Of a DNA stretch of 64,000 nt, positions 26,507 to 34,316 are shown in pieces. The DNA is from an uncultured Bacteroides sp. (GTDB lineage Bacteria; Bacteroidota; Bacteroidia; Bacteroidales; Bacteroidaceae): positions 62,001 to 126,000 of the forward strand of contig CALUOO010000009.1 of NCBI GenBank assembly GCA_944322345.1, in the 5' to 3' direction. Made by a program: the position numbers and the translations under genes. The notes below the pieces were generated by a model. It searched no databases. It was given only the letters and a program-made list of their open reading frames with translations, and was not told the origin of the DNA. How positions within the stretch are numbered: position 1 is the stretch's first letter; each line of letters starts with the position of its first letter.

Positions 26507-26640
26507 ACTGTTTCATTAACAACATGAAACAGTTTGGCTTTTTTCAAAAAATGCCGTGTGTGTGAAGAAGGGTAGGGCGAGGTTACCACTAGGAAGTCAG
26601 TAAAAAAATACCCCCTTACCCCTTCCTTTCTTTTCACATC
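26507..26640. other. Candidate cos/packaging region with hairpin and G/C-rich inverted block
   Basis: A 10-bp stem ACTGTTTCAT/ATGAAACAGT (26507-26533) followed on plus by TTGGCTTTTTT, then an imperfect inverted pair GAAGGGTAGGG (about 26565-26575) and CCCCCTTACCCCTTCC (about 26610-26626). It lies between HNH nuclease and small terminase, the usual cos location in HNH-carrying HK97-like phages. The plus-strand terminator shape faces against the local transcription, so it is not needed for gene expression. No gene is in the 26484-26651 gap. Confidence 0.4.
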
Positions 26641-26651
26641 CCACAAGTCTA

Positions 26652-26966
26652 TTACTGTCTGACACCATTATGTATCTTCTGATGGCATTGTTTGCAGAGC
26701 GACAGTAGGTTATCATAGTCGTATGCAAGCTCGTATCGTAGTGCTTCATCGTCTGTCTGCATGAAAGAGCGTATGTGATGAATGTCTTCTGCTGGCGTTG
26801 TTCTACCTTCTCTTAGACAGATTTCACAAAGTGGGTTATTTGTGAACTTGATTGCACGGAGGCGTTTCCAGTGTGCGCTCTTATATACTTTCCGACGGGT
26901 TTCATCGTAGTTATTACCCGTTTTCGTCTGTTTTTTGCGTGGTTTGTATATGGTCGGCATAGGCAA
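26652..26966 (-). CDS. HNH endonuclease, packaging-associated
   Basis: 104 residues: NPLCEICLREGRTTPAEDIH with IHHIRS, then NLLSLCKQCHQKIHNG, giving the CxxC...HH...N...CxxC...H pattern of HNH nucleases with a structural zinc. In HK97-like phages this small nuclease beside terS/terL is needed for cos cleavage. An in-frame ATG two codons in (26960) is equally possible. It overlaps the upstream gene by about 50 bp. Confidence 0.9.
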   Translation of the reverse strand: MPMPTIYKPRKKQTKTGNNYDETRRKVYKSAHWKRLRAIKFTNNPLCEICLREGRTTPAEDIHHIRSFMQTDDEALRYELAYDYDNLLSLCKQCHQKIHNGVRQ

Positions 26967-27228
26967 TTTCTCTTAATTTCTGTTTCTTTTTTGCATAGGT
27001 AAACTCTATCATTCGGAACCGATAAAGGAACAGTCCCTCTATTTCCTTTTTATTAGTCAGCCCGTTAGCAAGTGGATCAGTGTAGATAAAAAGGATGCAG
27101 TCATGAAATATATCTTCAAACTCTTCACGTGTGTATCCAGTAACTGATTCCTTACACTTGTAGTACAAGCGATTGTATATCTGTGCCACTATTTGTAATA
27201 CTCGTTCATTCTTCTTCTTGTTTTTCAT
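26914..27228 (-). CDS. Small helical protein, possibly sigma-region-2-like
   Basis: 104 residues. The middle TREEFEDIFHDCILFIYTDP followed by FLYRFRMIEF and a basic AKKKQKLREI resembles region 2 of sigma-70 factors (acidic D-x-x-x-E/D-x-x-x-x-x-Y then aromatic/basic helix), but region 4 is absent. It is cotranscribed with an RHH protein before it (23-bp overlap) and HNH/terminase after it, where a late-gene activator would fit. The resemblance is weak; treat as unknown. Confidence 0.55.
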   Translation of the reverse strand: MKNKKKNERVLQIVAQIYNRLYYKCKESVTGYTREEFEDIFHDCILFIYTDPLANGLTNKKEIEGLFLYRFRMIEFTYAKKKQKLREIAYADHIQTTQKTDENG

Positions 27229-27391
27229 GGTTTAACTTCCAGTTTCCTGCTTTGTCCAATAGCTGTTCTATCCCTCTCTGTACGATGCTTCGTATTATTA
27301 CAGATAATTTGCTCCCTGTAATTGCTGATAATTCTGTGAGCAGCATGTCAGTTCGTTCGTCAAAACGTACGGATATTCTTCTTCTTTTCAT
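27206..27391 (-). CDS. Ribbon-helix-helix (CopG-like) protein
   Basis: 61 residues. RRRISVRFDERTDMLLTELS, then GSKLSVIIRSIVQRGIEQLL, is the beta-strand plus two-helix RHH DNA-binding pattern. It is the first gene after the early-operon terminator at 27461-27496, so it may control the packaging/late genes that follow. No toxin partner is apparent. Confidence 0.75.
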   Translation of the reverse strand: MKRRRISVRFDERTDMLLTELSAITGSKLSVIIRSIVQRGIEQLLDKAGNWKLNHEKQEEE

Positions 27392-27460
27392 TGTTTTATA
27401 CTGTTTTTTGTTATCTTTGCCGTGTAACAGTTTATGTTGTTATAAATATTTGATGATAAA

Positions 27461-27496
27461 AAAGATATGGCTACTTCGAGAGAAGTGGCCATCTTT
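27461..27496 (-). terminator. Terminator closing the early/metabolic operon
   Basis: On minus, AAAGATGGCCACTTC pairs with GAAGTAGCCATATCTTT over a 4-nt loop and is followed by TTTTATC. It overlaps the DUF4406 stop codon and separates it from the RHH gene. On plus, an exact TATCTTTG (27412-27419) stands about 40 bp before the same hairpin, so a short plus-strand RNA is conceivable. Confidence 0.75.
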
Positions 27497-27782
27497 ATTT
27501 AAACATAAGTTGTTTACCGTATATCCTTGCTACTTCAAATTCTGCCATGCATCCCTTGCTTTTTTGCCATCCTTCCAAAAAACATACTGCATCGCATTCG
27601 AGTAATGCTTGTATGTCGTGTCCCATGTGCTCTGCATAAGTAGCGTCTTGGTCTGGTGATACTTCTATTGGTGATATTGGCGTATGTCCTTCTTGTTCCA
27701 GTACTGCCGATACGAAGATGCAACGTGCTTCTACTACTTCAATATCGTACCCACTGATTGGTAATGATATGTATACTTTCAT
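27495..27782 (-). CDS. DUF4406 protein (nucleoside deoxyribosyltransferase-like)
   Basis: 95 residues: MKVYISLPISGYDI, a long first helix, then GHDIQALLECDAVCFLEGWQ followed by SKGCMAEFEVAR. The KVYISxPIxG start and SxGCxxE block are typical of DUF4406 and of the nucleoside 2-deoxyribosyltransferase-like Rossmann fold, which cleaves or swaps bases of nucleosides. Phages often carry it beside DNA-modification genes. Its ATG overlaps the ASCH stop by four bases. Confidence 0.85.
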   Translation of the reverse strand: MKVYISLPISGYDIEVVEARCIFVSAVLEQEGHTPISPIEVSPDQDATYAEHMGHDIQALLECDAVCFLEGWQKSKGCMAEFEVARIYGKQLMFK

Positions 27783-28189
27783 TTAAGTCCCTCCCAATTG
27801 TATTCCCAAAAACTAAGTTTCCCTTTCACGCCCTTAATCTGTTTCTCAAAGAGAATCGCATCCTTCAGCACCCAGTTCCAGCAACCTTTGTCAGCCCAAA
27901 CAGAAGGATGGTTCTGTACACAATCGACTATTACAACACTGCCAATGATGGCACAACTTGGATAACCACTCCAATCTGTTCCGCTCTTAGATACTTTTCT
28001 TATAAATTTATCAACTCGCGTTCTTACTTCTTTAGGATAATTCCAATAGTCATCTGATTTCTTACTTACATGTATCAGTATTCTTTGTCCTATATACTTC
28101 TGAGGACACTTCCAAGTGCGGTTCTCAATGTCTTTGATACCGTGAGCGATTAAGCTCGCCCACGGCTGTTTAATAGATAATGCTTTCAT
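27779..28189 (-). CDS. ASCH domain protein
   Basis: 136 residues from MKALSIKQPWASLIAHGIKD with IENRTWKCP following; this is the ASCH (PUA-like) start pattern with its G-x-K-x-x-E motif (GIKDIEN). The rest includes CAIIGSVVIVDCVQ and a WNWVLKD block. ASCH domains bind RNA or modified nucleotides, and some are amidohydrolases on modified cytidines. The start at 28189 follows the radical SAM stop by 7 bp; upstream in-frame ATGs only overlap that gene. Cotranscribed with radical SAM and DUF4406. Confidence 0.85.
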   Translation of the reverse strand: MKALSIKQPWASLIAHGIKDIENRTWKCPQKYIGQRILIHVSKKSDDYWNYPKEVRTRVDKFIRKVSKSGTDWSGYPSCAIIGSVVIVDCVQNHPSVWADKGCWNWVLKDAILFEKQIKGVKGKLSFWEYNWEGLK

Positions 28190-28196
28190 TTCTTCT

Positions 28197-29120
28197 TTAT
28201 AAATATTCTTTACATTTAAATCCTTTTCTCGGTTCAAAATCTTTAAACTCGCAAGTTCTGAATATCCATTTCTTGTCTGCCCAACCCGCCACATCCTTTT
28301 GCCATTGAGGGATGATCTGACGCGGGTTGTCCAAGTCCCGATAAGGCTGTGCGTGTGGCAAGAATCTGCGTCCTTTGTTTCTCCAATGGTTTACCCGGTT
28401 GAATGACTCCTTGAAATCTTCAAGCAGAATACAATAGAAGAAGTATTCTCCTTTGTATCCGTATTTGTCAATCAAGGAAGTTGCCCGTTCACATTCAGCT
28501 ATTTGTCCGGGTGTATCACAACCAAAGCGAATGCGCTTTATCCATTTGACTTTTGCAAGTAGTTTGGCTATATCATCTGTTACTAAACGTGCATCCAGAG
28601 CCTGATTAAAATCAACCCGTAACTTCATTCGTACAATCTTCTCTATTTGTTCTAATCCATAATCGGATGCAAGTACGTTATTATCCATTAGAATAAGATT
28701 GTTTCGCCCATTGATAGCTATTTCTTCAACATCCATGTAAGGTTGTATCTTTCCTTCTTTTCGTGGAACAATACACCACTTACAACGGTTGGGGCAACCG
28801 CGAGTAAGGAAACCGTAAGCTGTCTTTTGGTCGATGGACGGGTACATGCTGTAGTCAGGTTGCATCCTGTCTATCACTTCCGGCAAGTTCTTCCCAATAT
28901 CATACCCGGTTCCGCCTTTCTCCACACAATCGGTATTAGTGATATATTGAATATAATCTTCTGTAAACGAAAAGACTTTTGCCATATATACCTTATCGTA
29001 ATGGGTAAACGGATTGTACCATTCCACGTTATCACCTTGCAACTTATGCCATGCGCTTATTTTCATAAGTGCGATATTCGGATAATTGCTGTCGACTGCA
29101 AGCAAACCTATATTCATCAT
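28197..29120 (-). CDS. Phage radical SAM protein
   Basis: 307 residues. The cluster motif is TRGCPNRCKWCIVPRKEG with Cys109, Cys113 and Cys116 (CxxxCxxC), followed by a TIM-barrel-like body (NLILMDNNVLA, FNQALDARLVTDD, IRFGCDTPGQ). The first 90 residues resemble a small Rossmann, B12-binding-like region without a clear cobalamin motif. It would make a 5'-deoxyadenosyl radical; the substrate is unknown. It overlaps the methyltransferase stop by ATGA and precedes ASCH and DUF4406 genes, so a nucleotide or nucleic-acid modification is plausible. Confidence 0.85.
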   Translation of the reverse strand: MMNIGLLAVDSNYPNIALMKISAWHKLQGDNVEWYNPFTHYDKVYMAKVFSFTEDYIQYITNTDCVEKGGTGYDIGKNLPEVIDRMQPDYSMYPSIDQKTAYGFLTRGCPNRCKWCIVPRKEGKIQPYMDVEEIAINGRNNLILMDNNVLASDYGLEQIEKIVRMKLRVDFNQALDARLVTDDIAKLLAKVKWIKRIRFGCDTPGQIAECERATSLIDKYGYKGEYFFYCILLEDFKESFNRVNHWRNKGRRFLPHAQPYRDLDNPRQIIPQWQKDVAGWADKKWIFRTCEFKDFEPRKGFKCKEYL

Positions 29121-31630
29121 CCCGCCTCCATCATGTCGAACAACGTCGGTGCGCTTACTTCCATCTCCGCCTCGTAGAGGTAGGATAGTCCGTCCTTCCA
29201 GTAGTCATAGTTGAGTTCTGTGGATAAGCCGCGCCGCCCCAGCTTGATTGCGCAATATGGCACGGTCTGTATGCCGCCGAAGGGGTCGAACACCGTTTCG
29301 CCCTTGTTGGAGTAGCGTTCAATGAGGCGCTCTACGATGTCGAGCTGGAGGGGGCAGATGTGGTTTTGCCGCTTCTTCTGCGACTGGCGGGTGTTGAGTG
29401 TGCGCATTCTGGTAACGTCGTCCCACACCCACGGCTTTTTGCTTACAGGATCTACTGCCATGAATGTTTTAGGAAGCTTCCCGTATGCTTCTAGTTCTTC
29501 GGCGAAGCGAACATGTTGCTCGTAGCTATAGATGTGTTCCTGCTCGTATTGTCGGAACAGACGGCGTATCTTGTCGATTCCAGCTCCTTTCATGTCTTCG
29601 TAGGATAGGAGAGTGTTTCCTGATGATTTCCACGATGCGTGTGCGTCTATCTGCCAGCGTGCCAGCGAGTAGTCTTCTTTCTGCTTCGTGACGGGCAGGT
29701 CGGCGTAGGCGCGCGATGTGTCTGTAGGAAGTTTGCGGAATAGCAGAATATATTCTGGGCAACCGACTCCCATTTTTGTGCCATCCTTTCGCATTTCAGT
29801 GTAGCCGAGCCGATAGGTTTGATTGTTCTCGCGTACCACGTCAGTATCTACGGTAATGCGACCGACGTAGCGGAATCCGTGTTTCATGTAGTGGAAGACG
29901 GTCATGTCACTGAAGGGATCTACCGTCGGCATTCCGTCGCCCGTTGCGTTTCCAAACAGGATGCGGTCTTTCACATGGATGCAGGCGAGTCGTCCGGGCT
30001 TGAGGATGCGCATCAGTTCGGGAGTCAGGTAGTCCATCTGCTCGAAGAACTTCAGGTTGTCCTCGTTGTGCCCGAAGTCGTTGTATGTTGGCGTATACTC
30101 GTAGTGGTTTGAAAATGGTATACTGGTTACTATCAGGTCTACTGAGCTTGACTCCATTTTCTGGCACTCCAGCACGTTGTCGTTATTGATGGCGCGCCAC
30201 AATCGCCCTTGCTTCTCTTCGCGGGCGGCGAACATCCAGCGCATCATCTTCTCTTCTGCTTTGAGTCCGAATAGTCCGTTGTCGCGTACTATCTGCGTCA
30301 TGCGGTCTACCATGTCTCGGTGCTGCTTCCACTTCTTCATGAAGCTCTTGAATATCTCCTGCTCGCTCTCGGCATAGACGAGGTAGAGGTCGACGGGGTG
30401 TTGCTGCATGAATCGGTAGATGCGGGCAATTGCTTGGAACTTGTCGTTGAATCGGTAGTCGATAAACATGATTGCTTTGTGGCAATGGTACTGAAAGTTC
30501 AGTCCCTCGCCCAGCATTTCCGGCTTGGCGGCGAGGTACTTCAAACGCCCCTCCTTGAAGTCGGATATTACGCGGTCTGCCTCATCGTCTGGCTGGCTTC
30601 CGTATACCGCCTTGCAGCCTTCTATCCTCCGGCATAGCTCGATGCGTTCGTCTTCGAGGTCGTGCCATAGCAGGAAATGGTCGTCCATGTTCTCTTCCCT
30701 GCCTATTATCTCTATTACTTTGTCTATCTTGAGCTGCATGTTGTCTCGCCGTTCGCGCGCCGCTTCTGCGAGCCCCAACGCCGCTTCGCGGAACATCTTC
30801 ACCTGCCCGTTGCGGTCTGTCCCGGCGGTGGAATTGTCTACGCTTACTATTTCCTCGTGCACTCTCAGTTCTGGCAATTCGTAGCCTGTGTCGGGGTAGC
30901 CTAAATCGGAGGGTCGTGTCAGGAACAATGCCCATGTAGATACCCATAGCCAGAACTCTTTTTCTTTGTGTGGGTAGAGTGTCAGGTTGTTTGCCTTTGT
31001 GCTGTCTCGCTGGAAGAAGCGTGTCAGTGCCTGTCCGGTGTCCATCACGCCGAGATAGCCTGCGTAGTGTATCAGTTCCTTGTATCGGTTGGGCGACGGC
31101 GTGGCGGTTGCCACAAACTTGTAGGGCACGGCGCTGAACAATGGAAGGAACTCCTGATAGGTCTTGGTTCCGAACCCTCGCAACACGCTTGCTTCGTCGA
31201 GCGAGGTGACGGTGAAGTAGGAGGGCTCGATGCGTACGCCCTCTTTTCCGTCTCGTACCCGTTCGTAGTTGGTTATCATGATGTCTGTCGGGCTATCTTT
31301 CACTTCCTGCATCGTCCGGACGTAGGTGACTTCCATTCCTAAATGTTGCTTCGCTTGGTGCAAGAACTCTATCACTACACGCTTGGGGCAAACTATCAAT
31401 CCTTTGCCTCCTTCGTGTTTCAGCACGATGCGGACTATCTCCAGTTGTGTCACTGTCTTCTGCATGCCGAAGCTGCTGAATATCGCCCGGCAACCGCCCT
31501 GCACTGCCCAACGTACGGTGTCCTTTACGTGGGGGTAGAGTGTTGGTGTCAACTCTTCTGGCTTCACCTCAAATCCGGTGTTGTGACTGATAGCCATCTT
31601 GTCTTTTAGAAATTCTATGTAGGTTTTCAT
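29117..31630 (-). CDS. SNF2-like helicase fused to a beta-type DNA methyltransferase
   Basis: 837 residues. N-terminal helicase: FSSFGMQKTV (51-60) in the Walker A place with Gln instead of the second Gly, KGLIVCPKRVV (motif Ia), TSLDEAS (143-148, DEAS box), VATATPSPN (173-181), and QAIARIYRF (399-407, motif VI). C-terminal methylase: TSIPFSNHYEY (502-512) as motif IV, KPGRLACIHVKD (545-555), then ICPLQLDIVERLI (758-770) as motif X and DPFGGIQT (782-789) as motif I, the permuted order of beta-class N6-adenine or N4-cytosine enzymes. It probably methylates phage DNA against restriction, with the motor tracking DNA. ATGA-coupled to genes on both sides. The altered Walker A questions the ATPase. 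Confidence 0.85.
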   Translation of the reverse strand: MKTYIEFLKDKMAISHNTGFEVKPEELTPTLYPHVKDTVRWAVQGGCRAIFSSFGMQKTVTQLEIVRIVLKHEGGKGLIVCPKRVVIEFLHQAKQHLGMEVTYVRTMQEVKDSPTDIMITNYERVRDGKEGVRIEPSYFTVTSLDEASVLRGFGTKTYQEFLPLFSAVPYKFVATATPSPNRYKELIHYAGYLGVMDTGQALTRFFQRDSTKANNLTLYPHKEKEFWLWVSTWALFLTRPSDLGYPDTGYELPELRVHEEIVSVDNSTAGTDRNGQVKMFREAALGLAEAARERRDNMQLKIDKVIEIIGREENMDDHFLLWHDLEDERIELCRRIEGCKAVYGSQPDDEADRVISDFKEGRLKYLAAKPEMLGEGLNFQYHCHKAIMFIDYRFNDKFQAIARIYRFMQQHPVDLYLVYAESEQEIFKSFMKKWKQHRDMVDRMTQIVRDNGLFGLKAEEKMMRWMFAAREEKQGRLWRAINNDNVLECQKMESSSVDLIVTSIPFSNHYEYTPTYNDFGHNEDNLKFFEQMDYLTPELMRILKPGRLACIHVKDRILFGNATGDGMPTVDPFSDMTVFHYMKHGFRYVGRITVDTDVVRENNQTYRLGYTEMRKDGTKMGVGCPEYILLFRKLPTDTSRAYADLPVTKQKEDYSLARWQIDAHASWKSSGNTLLSYEDMKGAGIDKIRRLFRQYEQEHIYSYEQHVRFAEELEAYGKLPKTFMAVDPVSKKPWVWDDVTRMRTLNTRQSQKKRQNHICPLQLDIVERLIERYSNKGETVFDPFGGIQTVPYCAIKLGRRGLSTELNYDYWKDGLSYLYEAEMEVSAPTLFDMMEAG

Positions 31631-32013
31631 CTTTTCTCGAATAAATGTTCAAATGCTCTTTCTCCGTCTATCTCCAACCCTAATTTCGATGGGAACGATT
31701 GTACATATTCATACAGTCTGTACAGCAGTTTATCGTTGTCTCCGCAACGGTCTATCACTGTTAGCAGCATTGCGTTCACCATATCTGCGTCGTTACCGAA
31801 GTTTCCCTGTGTTTCTTGTGTACAGTGGTTCAGGTCTCTTTTCAACTTCTTGATGCTGGCTATTGCTGTGTTGAAATTACGTTTGGCATCGTGGCGCAAT
31901 TCGTATCCTTCTTTCCGGTACTGCTGTTGCATCTCCATCAGGTTTGTTTCCAACACGTCTGTTATCACGTAGACTATGTTGGTCATTGTATTCAGTTTGT
32001 CTGTCCCTTCCAT
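31627..32013 (-). CDS. Conserved helical protein, function unknown
   Basis: 128 residues, helical throughout (MEGTDKLNTMTNIVYVITDV..., KRNFNTAIASIKKLKRDLNH). There are no membrane segments, and only two scattered Cys. It is translationally coupled (ATGA) to the helicase-methyltransferase, so it may be its partner. The gap upstream (32014-32199) contains a GGGCAGT/ACTGCCC inverted pair around 32040-32085 and a short AAGCACC/GGTGCTT hairpin at 32156-32173, but no gene. Confidence 0.65.
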   Translation of the reverse strand: MEGTDKLNTMTNIVYVITDVLETNLMEMQQQYRKEGYELRHDAKRNFNTAIASIKKLKRDLNHCTQETQGNFGNDADMVNAMLLTVIDRCGDNDKLLYRLYEYVQSFPSKLGLEIDGERAFEHLFEKR

Positions 32014-32199
32014 TTTCGTTTCCCTTTCTACTCCCTTCTACTGCCCTTATAAGTCGTTACCCGACTACCCTTCGGGCAGTATAGGACAAGTTGCCGTAAT
32101 TTGTTAATTTAACACTTTGTTGCTCTTATTGTATTGATTATCAGTTTATTAATTAAGCACCTTATGGTGCTTTTAACTTATTATATAAATATTTGATTA

Positions 32200-33135
32200 T
32201 CAGATGTTTATGTAATTCCTTGCAGGCGTAAATATTCCCAACTGCCAGTTTTTGAGTAGCCGTTCTTTGAACTCCTGTTCCAGAGTTCCCACCTCTTCTG
32301 TGTAGTTCGTCCTCTCTTTGTTCCAACGGTTCGCAAATGTCCGTATGGTCTCCCATTGCTTCTTTGTAAGCTTTCCGTCAAGATATAATTGCTTATATCG
32401 CTCCTTGTATCGGGTGACTCCGAGCCGGTGTATCTCCCTTGCTCGGTCGAGTTGCGACATCTTTACCCCTTTGGCGGCTGTCAGTTCGCGGTCAAACTCC
32501 AGCCCCGACCAGTCGTTGTAGAAGATTTTGCCTATCTTGCACAGGTAGCTGTTCTCTATCAGTTGTACCAACGGTACGGACTGGTGGCGGTAGATGGTTT
32601 CTATGCGCAATACGTTGCTCCCTACGTGGTGCCCTTTCTCCGCCTGCTCGTAGGTCTTGTCGTATATCTTCATCACCTTCCGGTAATACTTGCTCTTCTC
32701 TGTAGTCTTCTGCTTGTATTCCGGATAGTTGGCATCGTTCCACAATATGCGGTCAGAAGCTCTCAACACTTGCCGTATATACATCTCTGCCGCTTGTTCC
32801 AGCCTCATCGTAATTCCTATCTCATAGTAGGTCACTACTGCATTTTCTGGCTTCACGCATAGCCTCATCATCAGTTCTCGTATTGTTCTTACAGCCATTG
32901 CAAATGTCATTGGTCTGCTGTTGTCCAGCTTACCAGTTTTTCCTTTGCTGTATAGCTTACAGATTGAACACTTACATCTTAACCTGTTCCCGCGCACCTC
33001 TACGAAGCATCCGTCAAAGTTGGCGTAGGCTGTTGACTTGTAATAAAGTTCGTCCCCTTCGGTGCATTGCTCTAGATAGTTCCGCAATACGATTGTTCCG
33101 ATGTCGTCCATGTTGATAGTGGCCTTGATGATCAT
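32200..33135 (-). CDS. Putative replication initiator (phage/plasmid II/X-like)
   Basis: 311 residues from MIIKATINMDDIGTIVLRNY. The stretch NFDGCFVEVRGNRLRCKCSI then FAMAVRTIRELMMRLCVKPE followed by VVTYYEIGITM recalls the N-terminal part of Bacteroidetes II/X-family replication proteins, which nick and prime rolling-circle replication; later Tyr-rich segments (SKYYRKVMKIYDKTY) could hold the nicking Tyr. The rest is charged and helical. No DnaB, primase or polymerase is seen in the prophage, so an initiator relying on host machinery fits. The ATGA overlap with the upstream gene sets the start; an in-frame ATG exists at 33201. Resemblance is modest. Confidence 0.5.
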   Translation of the reverse strand: MIIKATINMDDIGTIVLRNYLEQCTEGDELYYKSTAYANFDGCFVEVRGNRLRCKCSICKLYSKGKTGKLDNSRPMTFAMAVRTIRELMMRLCVKPENAVVTYYEIGITMRLEQAAEMYIRQVLRASDRILWNDANYPEYKQKTTEKSKYYRKVMKIYDKTYEQAEKGHHVGSNVLRIETIYRHQSVPLVQLIENSYLCKIGKIFYNDWSGLEFDRELTAAKGVKMSQLDRAREIHRLGVTRYKERYKQLYLDGKLTKKQWETIRTFANRWNKERTNYTEEVGTLEQEFKERLLKNWQLGIFTPARNYINI

Positions 33136-33329
33136 CTTGTCGAACATCTTCGTTTCTGTACAAAGTGCATACACATTCGCGTTCCTATCGATCGTTTCCA
33201 CCCAACTACATCACATGCTACCATGTAGTTCTCTACCGACCCTGCATGCTTGCAATCCCTACAGTCACATTTCTTCTTTTCGTATAGATTTTCCTGCGAC
33301 TGTTCTTCTTGTTTTATTTTCTTGGCCAT
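33132..33329 (-). CDS. Small Cys-rich protein
   Basis: 65 residues with six Cys (KKCDCRDCKHAG..., VACDVVG, MCMHFV, RRCSTR) and a basic N-terminus, so a small zinc-binding fold is likely. It is read between NinG and the putative initiator and coupled to the latter by ATGA. It could be an accessory nucleic-acid-binding protein; nothing more can be said. Confidence 0.6.
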   Translation of the reverse strand: MAKKIKQEEQSQENLYEKKKCDCRDCKHAGSVENYMVACDVVGWKRSIGTRMCMHFVQKRRCSTR

Positions 33330-33333
33330 CGTA

Positions 33334-33750
33334 TTAAAGTTGCTTTTCGGCTTTGATTCGTTTCACCTCCTTTCGGTAGTGGTCTATCATTGCCTTGTAT
33401 TCAAATTCCGTTATCTTTTTAGTCTCGTGCTTCATGGCTTCCAGCCACAACACTACCGGCTCTCCGTATTTGGCTATTAGCCCACGTCTGTATCCCTGTA
33501 TGTTCCCTTCGTCGTAGCGGTTACACTGGCGGCATTGGGCGTTGCAGTTCTTCTCGCTGTATCGTAGTGACATGTGCTGCCGGTTGATGTAGTGCCCGCA
33601 ATCTGCTTGCTCATATGGTTTTATCTTCCCACACGATATGCAGACGAATGTTCCGTCCCTCCTCGCGTCTCTCAGGCGGATATACTCGCTGAACGTGTTG
33701 TCAAGCCGTGCCATTAGGCTGTTCCGTTTCCCTTTTCGTCGTGGTATCAT
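33334..33750 (-). CDS. ninG: NinG/Rap-like recombination nuclease
   Basis: 138 residues: FVCISCGKIKPYEQADCGHY and INRQHMSLRYSEKNCNAQCR with QCNRYDEGN make the NinG zinc-finger/HNH-like core (CxxC ... DCGHYIxRxH ... N...CxxCN). NinG (Rap) resolves branched recombination intermediates in lambda-type phages. The ATG overlaps the previous gene by four bases. Confidence 0.9.
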   Translation of the reverse strand: MIPRRKGKRNSLMARLDNTFSEYIRLRDARRDGTFVCISCGKIKPYEQADCGHYINRQHMSLRYSEKNCNAQCRQCNRYDEGNIQGYRRGLIAKYGEPVVLWLEAMKHETKKITEFEYKAMIDHYRKEVKRIKAEKQL

Positions 33751-34076
33751 AGCAATATGCCTAATACTTTAAGGTACTGTTCTTCATCCCTGAACCGGAT
33801 GGCATTCTTATACCATTCTCCGTTTTTTGCCTGATAGGGCATGCTGTCCATTTCTTCATTGTTCACTCTCGATATGATTGCTTCACGGTGGTTGTTGTTC
33901 CACATGATGGCTAGGTCTCCTATCTTTGGAAGCTCTTCCTCACATTCAGTTCGTTCACATTTTACGGTTCGTGGCTCTTCCTCTTCCGGTTCTATCACTA
34001 TCAGAATCTTTCCGCATTCGTCTTTTACAGACAGTGTGCTACCTTTCGGTATCTTTATCTTATTCAGTAGTTCCAT
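33747..34076 (-). CDS. Early phage protein, function unknown
   Basis: 109 residues from MELLNKIKIPKGSTLSVKDE. There is an acidic middle (EPEEEEPRTVKCERTECEEE) and then PKIGDLAIMWNNNHREAIIS, a pattern seen in proteins that act on nucleic acids or as adaptors, but no family is recognised. It is coupled to NinG by ATGA and overlaps the upstream gene by 17 bp with this start; an ATG at 34103 would overlap by 44. Confidence 0.55.
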   Translation of the reverse strand: MELLNKIKIPKGSTLSVKDECGKILIVIEPEEEEPRTVKCERTECEEELPKIGDLAIMWNNNHREAIISRVNNEEMDSMPYQAKNGEWYKNAIRFRDEEQYLKVLGILL

Positions 34077-34314
34077 AGTTCCTTTCGCTTTCAATGCTGT
34101 CATAATAGTCTTGTTTGCTCAAGTATTCGTCCACCACTTCGCTCATAGATGCTTTTCCTCCCAATTCATCCTTGATGTAGTGATACTGTTCGTCGCTCAT
34201 AGTTCTCACCACCTCTTCTTCAAAGTCCATTCTTCCTGCGTAGGCAAAAGCGGCCACAACAAAAGCCGCTGCAATTCCTTTCAGAGTGCGTTTTGTCAAT
34301 CTGTTAGCATCCAT
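34060..34314 (-). CDS. Small protein with an N-terminal membrane helix
   Basis: 84 residues. A basic N-terminus, then GIAAAFVVAAFAYAG as a likely membrane helix or signal, then an acidic helical part (MSDEQYHYIKDELGGKASMS). The only predicted membrane protein of the early minus-strand operon. Role unknown. Confidence 0.55.
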   Translation of the reverse strand: MDANRLTKRTLKGIAAAFVVAAFAYAGRMDFEEEVVRTMSDEQYHYIKDELGGKASMSEVVDEYLSKQDYYDSIESERNYGTTE

Positions 34315-34316
34315 AC

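Noticed and set aside
27412-27500. Plus-strand small RNA from TATCTTTG at 27412 to the hairpin at 27461-27496
   Set aside because: The hairpin is better explained as the minus-strand terminator of the DUF4406 transcript; no other evidence for the RNA.
34060-34314. Toxin-antitoxin pair with the overlapping gene at 33747
   Set aside because: Overlap and small size alone; neither protein shows a toxin or antitoxin pattern.
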